DNA of 64,000 bases from Ceratothoa steindachneri (Eukaryota; Arthropoda; Malacostraca; Isopoda; Cymothoidae). Shown here piece by piece: positions 1 to 12,999 of the stretch. The notes under the pieces are model-generated. The model was not told the origin of the DNA. It made no database searches and saw only the letters and a program-made list of their open reading frames with translations. Each line of letters starts with the position of its first letter. The first letter of the stretch is position 1. The stretch spans positions 48,445,206 to 48,509,205 of the forward strand of contig OZ018330.1 in NCBI GenBank assembly GCA_963969495.1, read 5' to 3'. The position numbers and the translations under genes were made by a program.

Positions 1-3000
1 AATCACCTTCACGCTTCTAATGGCGTGCCATTTTCCTATTTCAGCTTGCATTCTCACAAGAAACCGCATATTATGTTACCCACATGAAAAATAAACTTTT
101 ACAGAACATGTCGAAGTTCAAGTAACCTACATTGGTGCTGTCATTAGCCTTTAAGAACTCTTTCTACTTTGTACCTATTTACCTTATGCGCACTGTACAT
201 ACACACATACTCGTATAACAGATATTATAAATAATTGTGGGTTATAATGAGGAACTATTTCATTTTATACTTTTTATAAATAGTTGGTTAATGTTTAAAA
301 AAGTCTGGGACAATACTATTTTAGGAAAGGAACTAATAAATTAACATTCACCACTATTTTGCTTAACGAAATATTAAGAATGGCAAATAAATGTGTTCGA
401 GTTCCAATTTGTACAATAATGATCATTTTTGTACAAATAAATAATGCACTGTTGGTTTCAACGCTTTTTACACTCTATTTATGTTAATTAAGACGTCTAA
501 GCTCAGATTTTCCATTTTTTTCATACTAGTTTTTATGGCAAACAGAAAATTGTACAAAATATTTTCCACCTATGTATATTTTGGTATATTTATTCGGATA
601 GTTTACCCAAGTGCGAGTTGACGACTTTTTCCTTTCTCATTAATAAATTCCCTCATGTAGCTGTTCCTTCTCCAGTAAAATTTTCTTTACTTAATTTCCC
701 AATGTATCTAAAACTATGTTTCATTCAATGTTAGATTTTATGTTGAAAAGTTTCGTTTATCTATGCGAAACTTTTGATCACCTTTTGTATCTAATTTACG
801 CGTTTATTCCTCGATACTGGATTTCTGCCTCATACCCTCGATTTCCGTTTGGATTAGTTACATAAACAATATTGCTAGTATGTGGCCTAATTATTTATAA
901 ATGTTCATCGCTTTTTTAAATTTACTTTTGAATTTGATCACAACAGGGCCCTCCCATTTAGGCCCTCAATATTTTGCCTGTCCTTTTATTTTCATTTTAT
1001 CGCAAGCTTATTGATTCTAGTTCATATGTTTACTTTTATTCTGGCCATAATTAAATGTTTCCTTTTTATATCTACGTTTTCCAGGGGACTACACGATCCC
1101 AGAATTTGGGAATATTGAGGGTTTTTTTAATCCCGCTATTTGTCTAAATTCTACGAAGGAAACTCTACATGACAGACATCCACATGCGGTTTTATAAGAA
1201 CTCTCGCCCAACCCCTTTTGCTGTTGCATTTTTCATTCCTTCTCGTCTCTTAAACTATTTGAATATTTCGATTGTTTCTACCGATCATTTAACTTTGTAA
1301 AAAATTATAGTTCATATTAATAGGAAATTATAGGTGGATTCAATTCTGTCGAGTGTTTTGTTTACCCTGACGACTCCGATGAGCAAACTCGAAAATCTCT
1401 CTGTTCGTCTGAATAAATGCAAATTCAATGTAGGAAGCGATGGCTATAAAGGTTTCGTTGTTCATTTTGTTTGAATATGATCATTGTATCAATTTGAATT
1501 TGGTAAAATTTATTATTTAACCATTCGCAAGAGTCTGTGCTTTTCATTAAAACCGCCTGAAATTTTCTATATTTCTATATTTATTACTTCCAATCAGTAA
1601 TGATCTGATTGCTACTATACTTCTCTCCTTTTTTCAGTTACTAGATAGGCAGTATGTGAATGCCTGTGACATTGAACAGATTCATAAAAGAGTGTAATAT
1701 ATTCTAATATGATAAGAAGTTCTTTTATAATATTAATATTCATTCAGACATTTTGACTTGATCCTTTTATTTTAAAACATTTTTCATTAAATAGTTTTCC
1801 ATCATTACCAATAAATATTTTATTTTTCATCTTACTTCTTCTTTTTGCTTCCTTCTTTATCATCCTTTTCTCTTTCAACTTTTTTTCTTATACCAGATTT
1901 TGTAGAGAAATTATTTATATGTCTTGGCTCTTTGTCTAGACACCTGTTATTAATCTCACTCTTTTCAAATTATTTTTCAGTTCAGTTTTATTTTCTTCTT
2001 CCACACGCTCTTCTTTGCTTTCAAGCCATTAAGCGAATGGTGTTTCTTGTGCATACTTTAGCTTTCAAACTCTTATTTATTTTTTCCTCTCGTTTCTAGA
2101 CAGAGAACTTTTGTTTATCACGTATTTGTGTACAATACCACTCGATACTAGAGATCAAAATCTACATTCTCTTAACATTTCTCGTTCAATTTCCAAGAAA
2201 ATTCCTTAGAACATTCCTTGAAATTTATCTCATAATACTATCCAAGTTTCATTTCATAGAACAGTGTATAAAAAATCTATACAATAATGTGTATTTGAAG
2301 GTAGGATGCGTTCAAAACTAGAGAATGGTATGTATAAATACATCCATAAACAGAAAACAAAAAATAATTGGCTAGATATATAATTTAACAAAATATCAAA
2401 AGGAAGTAGTATACTGGGCATATTTTGAAAGACTTTTACGCATCTTCCACTACAGGATTCACTCATTCCACGTATTGATTGGATTTGATATTATTCCATT
2501 ATTCTTCCAATCTTTGCTAAGGATCTTCAGCATTGTTTGCGTTCGAACCAGAAGCTTCTCGGCGAGTATCTTCCGTAGACTTTTAATGTTCATTTTGGGG
2601 TTCTCCGCAAGGCCAGTTTACCACGTCAATATTTTAAGCATCTGAAAATTTCTTCAACGTTTTTGCTTAGCATGAAAACAGGCTCGCATACACCCAATGT
2701 TCGGAGAGAGGGGGACACTTATTCCTGAATTCAATTATTGTATATCGGCAGCGTTTACCTTGAAGCGTAAATGGATGAGGGGGCAGACTAATGCGTTTCA
2801 AAACATGTCACACAAAAGAACTCTTCTACCACTTCCGAATTTTACCGTCTTTTCGTTCTTGCGCGATTCAATATTTCACCTATCCTATATACAGACTTGT
2901 ATTTATTTGTAAGCACGATAGCTAAATGAAACTTTTATTACTGACAGGATATGTATTCAAACAATAAATTAAATCATCAGGACCATGCAAAAACATCATT

Positions 3001-3190
3001 ATAGTTTTTGTTGAAGAAATACAATTAATTAGTAACGCAAACGTTTACAACACATATCGATTTTTTTCACTTACTCATAAATTTTCGAGAAGGAGAAACT
3101 TCTTACAATTTCTAGAACGTTCTACATTAATCTACGCACATAACTTAGGGACTGGTATAAGCTATCGCGTCATTCTTTAACAGACAGCGT
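1..3190. other. AT-rich stretch, nothing recognised
   Basis: This stretch holds only short chance reading frames (for example 1845-2099 on plus and 2254-2466 on minus) whose translations are hydrophobic and resemble no family I know. I see no splice-site-bounded conserved exon, no RNA gene and no terminal repeats. A short structured-looking segment at 1367-1412 is discussed as a weak ribozyme-like motif. The region is best treated as intergenic or intronic DNA, or as elements too old to read. Confidence 0.6.
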
Positions 3191-3194
3191 CCTG

Positions 3195-3559
3195 TAAACA
3201 TTCGCACGATGGGAAAACAGAAACGAATCGATCAAGATCTTCGAAAACGTATTGTGGACCTTCATAAAAGTAGCATGGTTATAGAAAAATATCTCGTGAG
3301 TTAGTAGTTTCATTGAGTTCAGTTGGAACAATAATGCTTCACTGGAAGTCTCAAAATTCTACTCTTCCTCTGATCAGTTCTGGCGCTCCTCGTAAGATAA
3401 CCAAATGTGCAGGGAGATTATTAGTATGAAGGGTTAGTAAAACACCTAAGGTTACTCTTAAAGAACTTCGGCGTGACTTAGAAGTGAATGAAGTTACAGT
3501 GAGTAAAAAGACAATTAGTCGATCGCTTCGTAGCATGGGCATTAACTCACCCATATATA
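3195..3559 (+). pseudogene. Tc1-like transposase, N-terminal remnant
   Basis: The plus strand starts MGKQKRIDQDLRKRIVDL at about 3209, typical of the first helix-turn-helix of Tc1-family transposases. After a frameshift near 3290 it continues with pieces such as SSGAPRKITK and KTISRSLRSMGI, which fit the second DNA-binding half of the bipartite Tc1 domain. No catalytic region follows, because a mariner copy begins at 3560. Several frameshifts and stops make it non-functional. Family assignment rests on residue pattern; no terminal inverted repeat was identified. Confidence 0.7.
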
Positions 3560-5460
<1,901 letters not shown>

Positions 5461-5467
5461 TTACCAG

Positions 5468-5470
<3 letters not shown>

Positions 5471-5545
<75 letters not shown>
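5471..5545. repeat. (TA)n microsatellite
   Basis: Pure TA dinucleotide run. It marks the left boundary of the palindrome that follows and truncates the preceding PLE fragment. Confidence 0.98.
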
Positions 5546-5546
<1 letters not shown>

Positions 5547-5548
<2 letters not shown>

Positions 5549-5847
5549 TATGTACCACGGAAGGAAACTGAATAAAAGGCGGATTGGAGTTAGTACTTTC
5601 GTCTATTCGACATTTTCAAACTCAATGGTAAGAAAAATAAGACACCCAGTATTTATACTAAGCACGTTTCCCTATGAGGTCAACACTTTATCTGATAGCA
5701 TTAAAATTTTGACCTCATAGGGAAACGTGCTTAGTATAAATACTGGGTGTCTTATTTTTCTGACCATTGAGTTTGAAAATGTCGAATGGACGAAAGTACT
5801 AACTCCAATCCGCTTTTTATTCAGTTTCCTTTTCCGTGGTACATATT
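5547..5847. repeat. long palindrome (foldback) between (TA)n runs
   Basis: The left arm (5547-5682) and right arm (5710-5847) are near-perfect reverse complements of about 136 bp around a 27-bp spacer. Both ends carry the gtaccacgg / ccgtggtac box and both are bordered by (TA)n runs (5471-5545 and 5890-5956). Each arm contains a hammerhead-like string ending cgaaagtac (5593-5620 on minus and 5772-5799 on plus). The arm sequence recurs as a single copy split around the LINE at 27049-33854. It could be a foldback element, or two PLE termini joined head to head; no protein is encoded. Confidence 0.9.
5772..5799 (+). ncRNA. hammerhead-like motif in palindrome arm
   Basis: The order is TTTGAAAA, T, GTC, loop GAATG, GAC, then GAAAGTAC. 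It matches the layout of the other PLE-linked motifs in this window (core, one extra base, short stem II, GAAA). The first core base is T rather than C, and stem II is only three pairs. The mirrored copy in the left arm is at 5593-5620 on the minus strand. Confidence 0.35.
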
Positions 5848-5887
5848 TATATTTATAGTTATCACGCGCTAACTTTCGTGATATTTC

Positions 5888-5889
<2 letters not shown>

Positions 5890-5956
<67 letters not shown>
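5890..5956. repeat. (TA)n microsatellite
   Basis: Pure TA run joining the palindrome on the left to a truncated transposase remnant on the right. Confidence 0.98.
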
Positions 5957-5959
<3 letters not shown>

Positions 5960-6832
5960 CTATTCGTCATCGCGCGCAGGAATTGAACCTCTCCACAACA
6001 ACGTTATATCGAATTTTGACTAAAGATTTATCTCTACACGCTTACAAAATTCAATTTACACAAGAACTGAAGACTGCTGACCATTTGAAGCGCCGTACAT
6101 TTGTCAATTGGGTGCAAGAGCAAAGACAAAGCCAAGCCGATGATGATTTTTCGCAAAAAATCATCTTTAGTGATGAAGCCCATTTTCACTTTGGTGGATT
6201 CGTTAATAAGCAGAATTGTCGCATTTGGGCTGATGAAAATCCAAGGAAGATTGTTGAAAAGCCCCTGCATCTACAAAAGGTCGCTGTTTAGGTGTGCATT
6301 TTTTGCTAGCGGAATCATTGAGCCGTATTTTTTCGAAAATGATGCCGGGAATTCTGTTACGGTGACAGGCGAGCGATACCGTGCCATGATAACCAACTTT
6401 TTATAGCCTGAATTGAATTCTATGCGACAATGGCTTTATTAAATGAGAAGTTTCCAGGTCGCATCATCTCTCGAAACAGCGAGGTGAATTGGCCACCACG
6501 ATCGTGTGACTTGACGCCTTTAAATTTCTTCCTTTGAGGCCATCTCAAAAGTAAGGTCTATGCCAACAAGCCAACAACAATTCAACAGCGGAAGGATGAG
6601 ATAATAAGGCATATTGGTGAGATCGAGGAGCAACTGTGCAGACACATCATCAAAAATTTTGACCATCGAGTGGAAGTGTGCCGCTGAAGCCTTAGCGCAC
6701 ATTTAGGCGATATTATTTTTCACACATAATTGCCATGACTCAAATAACATGATCCAATAGTGAAATCAATAAATTTTCACCAATAACACTGTTTTATTTA
6801 CTGCCAACTTCGATCTGTCTTAATGAAACACC

Positions 6833-6836
<4 letters not shown>
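5957..6836 (+). pseudogene. IS630/Tc1/mariner-type transposase remnant
   Basis: From 5960 the plus strand encodes RAQELNLSTTTLYRILTKDL (helix-turn-helix end). Next comes IIFSDEAHFHFGGFVNKQNC, with the first catalytic Asp in SDEAHF, and then RIWADENPRKIVEKPLH in the same frame until a stop at 6289. A shifted frame (6299-6404) continues with GIIEPYFFENDAGNSVTV. Later pieces are readable only across several frames. The downstream end reaches a probable terminal sequence, cttaatgaaacaccctttat, next to a (TA)n run. The N-terminus was lost at 5957. It belongs to the group whose proteins carry the VNKQNCRIWxxENP signature; it is dead. Confidence 0.8.

Positions 6837-6912
<76 letters not shown>
6836..6912. 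repeat. (TA)n microsatellite
   Basis: Pure TA run directly at the 3' end of the transposase remnant, again consistent with a TA target site grown into a microsatellite. Confidence 0.98.
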
Positions 6913-6915
<3 letters not shown>

Positions 6916-7453
6916 AAATTTATAGCACAGGAGAGGCACACCTGAGTCTGAAATTTTTTGATTAGCTTTTAAAATCTTAGACTTTATCGTTGAGAAGAAA
7001 ATTTATTTCCCCGCAAATCCTTTTTTTTTTTAGTTTGAGGAGAGATGAGGTGATGGGCGCACGTTGTCATTTTAATTGGTGAGGGGAACAGAAGAATAAC
7101 GAGGAAATGGCAAAGAGATAAAATATTCATTTAACGAATAAAATTTAAATTTCATTCCTCGCTTCGAAACAGAAAGGAGAGACAGACAGACAGAGATACA
7201 AACAGAAAGTGTTTAAAAAAAGACCAAAAGAATTTCTAAAGATTTTCATATCAACCTTTAATTATTATTGGATTTCTTTAACAGGCAGCAACTAGCTAAG
7301 TCATTTATATAAAGAAGACATTAATCAGCGGAGATTGTGACTCTAGGTAAATTATTCTAACGCCAACCTACCGGAGAAAAGAAATTGCCCATAGTCTTAC
7401 CCATAATCGGGGAGAATAATTACATATATATTTAATATTTTTATAATTTACAG

Positions 7454-7535
7454 CATTGTTTCCCAACTGGGGGCCATGAAACATTTGATGGGAGCCACAG
7501 GAAAATGTTTTAGATTTGTAGGGGCCACAGACTCC

Positions 7536-7575
<40 letters not shown>

Positions 7576-8031
7576 AAAACTGAACCTATTGAAACCTAAA
7601 TTATAGAATTTGAATTTATCTGTAAACAAATCTTTTTTATTTTGCAACCCTAAATTATAAAATTTGAATTTATCTATAAACAAATCTTTTTTATTTTGCA
7701 ACCCTAAATTATAAAATTTGAATTTATCTATAAACAACTTTTTTTTCCTTTTGAAACCCTAAATTATAGAATTTAAATTTATCTGTAAACAACTCTTTTT
7801 CCTTTTGCTACCCTAAATTATAGAATTTGAATTTATCTGTAAACAAATATTTTTCATTTTGCAACCCTAAATTATTTAATTTGAATTTATCTGTAAACAA
7901 CTTGTTTTAATTTTGCAACCTTGTGTAAAATAGAGTTAATCTGAATATTACCCACTGAAAATAAATTTTAGGCGGCCACAAAAAAATAAAGTTGCTAAGG
8001 GCCCATAAACCCAAACCGGGATTAACTACTG
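7454..8031. mobile_element. hAT-like non-autonomous element (MITE)
   Basis: The left end reads cattgtttcccaactggggg. The right end, reversed, reads cagtagttaatcccggtttg. These are imperfect inverted termini of the CAGTGGTTCCCAA type common in hAT elements. Flanking 8-mers, atttacag (7446-7453) and gtctacag (8032-8039), match at 6 of 8 positions, the right length for a hAT target duplication. The interior encodes nothing recognisable and consists largely of a 54-bp tandem repeat plus a (GA)n run. An old, decayed insertion is the simplest reading. Confidence 0.55.
7592..7922. repeat. 54-bp minisatellite, six units
   Basis: Units begin at about 7592, 7646, 7700, 7755, 7809 and 7863. Each reads approximately aaccctaaattatagaattt followed by gaatttatctgtaaacaaat and a T-rich tail. 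Units differ by a few substitutions. The array lies inside the hAT-like element, next to a (GA)n run at 7539-7572. Confidence 0.93.
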
Positions 8032-8039
8032 GTCTACAG

Positions 8040-11000
8040 TGTCCCTCCCGTTCTTAATCTCAAGTACCTCATCAAGGCATCAGACCTAGGTCGCGTGCTC
8101 TCAATTATTTAAATAAGTTTGAAAAAGAAAGAACAAACGTATTATCAAGTGACAAACAAATCATCTGACCTTACAACCTTCAAAACTTTAAACAAGTGGA
8201 GTCATACCCCCATAGCTAGTTTTCTTTTAATAATTCCCGGACTAACTTAAGAACGACCTTGGCAATTATATCATTCGAAAGAGAATGTAAAACAACAAAA
8301 GGCTTTTAAATTTTGTTAGAATCAGCCGAATAGTCACGATGTTATTGCCAAAAAAACACATTGAAAAGTAAAACGATCACCCTCCGACCGACTGACCTGC
8401 GGACCGACATATTAACTTATAGAGTCGCGTTCACGTGACGAAAGATTTATCGGTCGGATCTTCTAATTTCAAGACCAAAAAGATCAGTCACTTGAATTAG
8501 TTTTCTTATTATAATTAAACTCAATGGGGGCTGGGGTGGGGAGGGGAGGGGTAGGCTTCATGCAGAGTAGGGGCAACCATACTGCAGTTTACATCCATAT
8601 GGAGGATTGCATGACATAATGCCTGCAGGTAGGTTTGCGGCTGTATAGCTTTCACACATTTTAACCTTCATCTCCATCACTTTGATGCAGATCTCTTCTT
8701 ACAAACATTCTGTCGGGGATAGCCTCGTTGGTTTCTGTCACGCGAGATTTGGGGGTGAGAAGTAGAGGTCGCCTCTTCTTGTTGAGTAGAGCCCTTAAAA
8801 TGTTTTTCTCACTGCAAGTAAACCTGGTTTCATTATACAGAAGGGCCACGTGCAGGAGAGTTGCGTGCTCTCTCAATTCCGTGTGGCCCAATCTCTTAGT
8901 TTGTTTATGCACGCTCGATATATTTTTACTTCTCATAACTTCACCACATTCATTAAAATCTTATTTAAAAAAGGGGAATGCCCTCTTTGGGTTTCGCTTT
9001 TTTTAGTTAAATGAATGCATTATCACAGCTTCAACATAATTTGGTGTTGTCAGTCATCAGGAATCTTTAAGTTATTTTTCTTTATTGTGTCGTAAATATC
9101 TCAATCATTTTATTTGTTTTTTTTTTAATTTGTTGATCTTGGATAGAAAATTTGTATGCTTTCAAAACTCAAAGACAACTCATACTTATAGACTACTATA
9201 ATATTCAGTCAAGAAGTCTTTGGAAGTCATTAACATTACTTTCTTCTATTATATGTACATGGTTCCCCACAAAAAACAGGAAATTTTAGATTTACATTAT
9301 GTAATTTACACGAGTACACATTGCCCTCAAAAGTTCAGATCTCAACGTAATGGAGTTTACCATGTGGGGCTTACTGTTCCATCAACTTCAATTGCAGATG
9401 AGAGAAGTCACAGATATACAAACCTTAAAACCGGTTGATGGAAGCTTGAAAGAATATACCACTTGAACTTCTCCAAAGGGCGACTGGAAGTTGGCTAGAC
9501 TGTCTATGACGTTGTGCCGCTGACCACGGATAGCATTTTGAACAACACATCTAACATTTGTGTTTTTGTTCTGCTTTAACAATTTCTGTTATCAACTATT
9601 TTCTTTTCCAACAATTAAATAAACTGTACCAAATTTCCTGGGGTGGGTGGGTGGAGGGAACCTGTATTTTTGAAATTTATCCCATATTTATACATATCGC
9701 CATTAGTCATAGAAAAAGGTAGCGAGGATCCTCAAAACGAGCCTTGAGGGACTTCTCTGCTACGTCCAGTGCAATGTTATTCTATTTACTACTATCTACA
9801 CCATTCCACCTTTTAGCCAATCATCAATCCACTTTGTCGTAATTAAATCTTATTATACCTGGTTTCTTCTGATGAAGCTTTTCAGATAGTTCTTGAACCA
9901 TCTGAAGAGGTTTAGCAGATCAGTTAGATATTACTTATGTCTCGAAACAAGTCTCCTTAAAGAGAATTTAAAATTATCACTGAATGAAGTAAGAGAGTGA
10001 AAGATAGAGACAGAACTTCGTATGGACTTCATTTAATTCTCATCAAATAAACAAATGAGATTGTTTTTAATTTAAGACGATTAATTTGGATGCCTTCATT
10101 ATTCCTCTTTTAAGAAGCTTCCAATTAAGACATTTCAGAGAAAATTAGGACGTAAGAATCGGCTGAAGTTTCATTATTATTATATCTTTAAATAGATTAA
10201 AATTGACACAGCGAATTTTAAGCATTGGCAGAGTTATCGAAGCCACATACACTTTCCTCCTTTGAAACTACTTTAATTAAGATTATTATTACAATTTTGA
10301 GCCACTTTCAAGAGCAATAAAAATGGGCCTTCATTCTTAAAAAGATATTTTTGCATGGCACATTTAATTACGTAAAATGAGATGTCAATCAAATATTTAA
10401 AACATTTTCTTCGGCGCACCAATTAAATAATAATAATAATAAAAAGAGACGATTAGCAATTATAAATTGAGTTTTAAGCAGATAGAAGGGAATTTTAAAT
10501 CAGCTAGGTATCTAACATTTCGGACTGAAGAAACCACTGTATCTCAAGGAACAAGTTAAAAAAAATATACCCTCGTACGTAAATATGCAACCTCGGAGCT
10601 CACCACAGTCAAGGCTAGGTTTGACAAAAAGCCTTTTGGATTATATATATATATGTATATAATATCAACAGCCTGTTTCGTGCCACAGTTGGGCAAAGAC
10701 CTCTCAAAGTATCATAGGACCCACTGATCAAGGACCAGTCATAGAATCTAACCAGTTACGCCCATCATTGCTAAAAAAATTCTTTACATTTAAAGTTGCT
10801 AAATAAGTAAAGTATCATCGCGTATAATGGAACTATAACTTATATCCCCTCTTTACCATCCGTCCTGATCTTGTCTCTTCCATTGTTTTCTTTTCTGTGA
10901 CACACCTCGAGTGGATCATACGATTTTTTCCCGTAAGAAATTGAGCAGTTGAGTGAATTTTACCCCCCTCTTTTCTACCTGTTCTCTTCTGGACTATTTT

Positions 11001-11215
11001 ATGTAAAAAAAATGTCCATTACAGGATTTATTTGTCCATTTTATGTTGTGTCTTATAACAATCCGCCCAGCTAATTTACGCCAGAAGATTTTTCTTTGTA
11101 TCTCTCCTTTTGTTCTTATTCCTTTATTTCTTTTAGGGACCTGGTTGGTTATTGTTTCTCTGAGATGTCCTCATTTTCTGATTGTATTTTGTGTTCAGTT
11201 CCAACATTTCCGCAT
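8040..11215. other. non-coding stretch, nothing recognised
   Basis: There is a G-rich patch (8527-8553) and short open frames at 8661-8936 (minus) and 8728-9006 (plus) that overlap each other and resemble nothing known. The segment 9220-9580 is also anonymous. A short block at 10660-10760 (gcctgtttcgtgccacagtt) looks like an interspersed repeat, but I cannot name it. No RNA gene or inverted terminus was seen. Confidence 0.5.
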
Positions 11216-11224
11216 AAGTAAAGC

Positions 11225-12107
11225 TTGTAAAATGGATTTATTTAATACCTTGCAAGATAGATCGATTAAATAATTTGTAAGATGGATTGATTAAATAGCT
11301 TATAAGATGGAATAATTCTATACATTGTTAGATAGATTGATTGAATAGACTGTAGGATAGATTTATCAAATAGTTTATTAGATGAATTGATTAAATAAGT
11401 TGTAAGATGGAATGATTAAATAACTTATATGATGGATTGATTAAATGCTTTGCAAGATGGATTGATTAAATAAATTGCAACGGATTGATTAAATGCCCCA
11501 AAAGATAGATTAATTAAATAGCTTATGAGTTGGATTAATTAAATAACTTGTAAGCTGGATTAATTATATATCTTGTAAGATGGATTAATTAAATAGCTTA
11601 TAAGATAAACTAATTAAATACTTTGTAAGATAGATTGATTAAATAACTTATATGATGGGTTTATTAAATAAATTGTGGCATGGATTGACAAAATGCTTAT
11701 AGGATGGAATAATTAAATACATTGTAAGATGGAGTGCCTAAATACCTCGTAAGATAGATTGATTAAATGTTTCTCCAGATGCATTGATTAAATAGTTGTA
11801 AGCTGGGTTGTTTAAATTCCTTGTAAGATGGATGAATTAAATACGTTGCAAGGATGGATTGATTCAATAGCTTACAAGATTGATTAATTAAATTACCTTT
11901 AAGCTAGATTGAATAAATAGTGTATAAGAGGGATTGATTAAATACGTTTTAAGATTGTATATTCAATTTAATGAATCCCCCTTACAATGTATTTCATCTC
12001 TACATCTTGCAAGGTATTAAATCAATCCATTTTACAAATATTTAATCAATCCATCTTAAAACGTATTTAATCAATCCCTCTTATACACTATTTATTCAAT
12101 CTAGCTT

Positions 12108-12108
<1 letters not shown>
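11225..12108. repeat. degenerate ~30-bp satellite with inverted end
   Basis: More than twenty loose copies of a unit like tgtaagatggattgattaaa run from about 11225 to 11955. They are followed by copies in the opposite orientation (11960-12108, for example ttaatcaatccatcttaaaa). The segment at about 11903-11955 is an almost exact inverted match of about 12045-12108, so the last plus units and the first minus units form a hairpin-capable inversion. A (GA)n run follows at 12106-12150. Confidence 0.9.
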
Positions 12109-12143
<35 letters not shown>

Positions 12144-12289
12144 AAGAGAGAGTGAGATTATGCGCTGAGTAATTTGTCGCCGTTGAAAAAACAAGTTCGT
12201 ACATGCGTGTTTTATGGCGTAGACTCTAGTTTTTCTCTATCGTCGTAAACTCAGTTGTGCATCCTATGTGAGGAAAGCAAGTAACACTA

Positions 12290-12991
12290 TGGCTGAATTC
12301 AATCCTTCAAAAATTTGGAAGAGGCAACCTATGTTCTTCGTATTCACTCTTGGAGCTCCAATGCGAAGATCTCCGAGTGTTTGACTATCAATCCGAGGAC
12401 GGTGCGTAAGATCAGGAAAGACTTAGATGAGTCAAGCCGTGACTACGAGAGTAGGGCGGTTCGGAAACCTTACTCTAAACGTTCTCTTATGAAAAGAACT
12501 CCTGAATATTTCGTGGAAATCCGAGGCCTCATTGACAACAATCCCAACAAGACAATTAGGTCAATAGCCAGGGACAAGGAAGTGTCAGAATCTCTCATCA
12601 GGCAGCTGTGAATGAGGACATTCGCTTCAATTCACAGAAGGTAATTAAGGGATAACTTTTGCCTTAGGAGATAAAGAACAAGAGAAAGGAACGTGCGGCG
12701 AATCTTGTAAGCAAACTCAAGCATTTTCTTCTCAGACGACAAGAATTTCTGTCTGGACCAGGTAGTAAACACAATGGTTGGCTTGATGTGTCGTCCAAAG
12801 ATGTACTGAGACTCATGAAGACCAAGTTCCATGTTCATATCATAGTGTTTAGGTTGGTCAGTGACGAGGCCCGCGTTATTCCCACGTTTATCTTTCCGGA
12901 AGGCCTCAGACTGAATACAGATGACAACATCAAGCGCCTGGAGGAGATGGTATTGCCTTGGATCCAGGAAATCACCGCTAAAAAGCCGTAA
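12290..12991 (+). pseudogene. Tc1/mariner-superfamily transposase fragment
   Basis: The frame at 12315-12611 has a helix-turn-helix-like start (ISECLTINPRTVRKIRKDL) and a second DNA-binding-like part (NKTIRSIARDKEVSESLIRQ). After frame changes, 12788-12991 gives SSKDVLRLMKTKFHVHIIVF and then ARVIPTFIFPEGLRLN, ending MVLPWIQEITAKKP. This matches the catalytic-core surroundings of an arthropod transposase family in which an SPxDVPRVMKTKFP-type string precedes the second catalytic motif. The fragment ends just before the expected DSAP/DNAP motif. No termini were found, and the first-Asp motif is unreadable. Confidence 0.6.
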
Positions 12992-12999
12992 TCTTTTAA

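Noticed and set aside
1845..2099. 84-codon plus frame with a signal-peptide-like Leu/Phe/Ser composition
   Set aside because: Composition follows the T-rich strand; there is no homology-like motif, no start context of note and no splice partners.
8661..9006. Overlapping 91- and 92-codon frames on opposite strands
   Set aside because: Neither shows a motif or repeat relationship, and both are near the length expected by chance in a less AT-rich patch.
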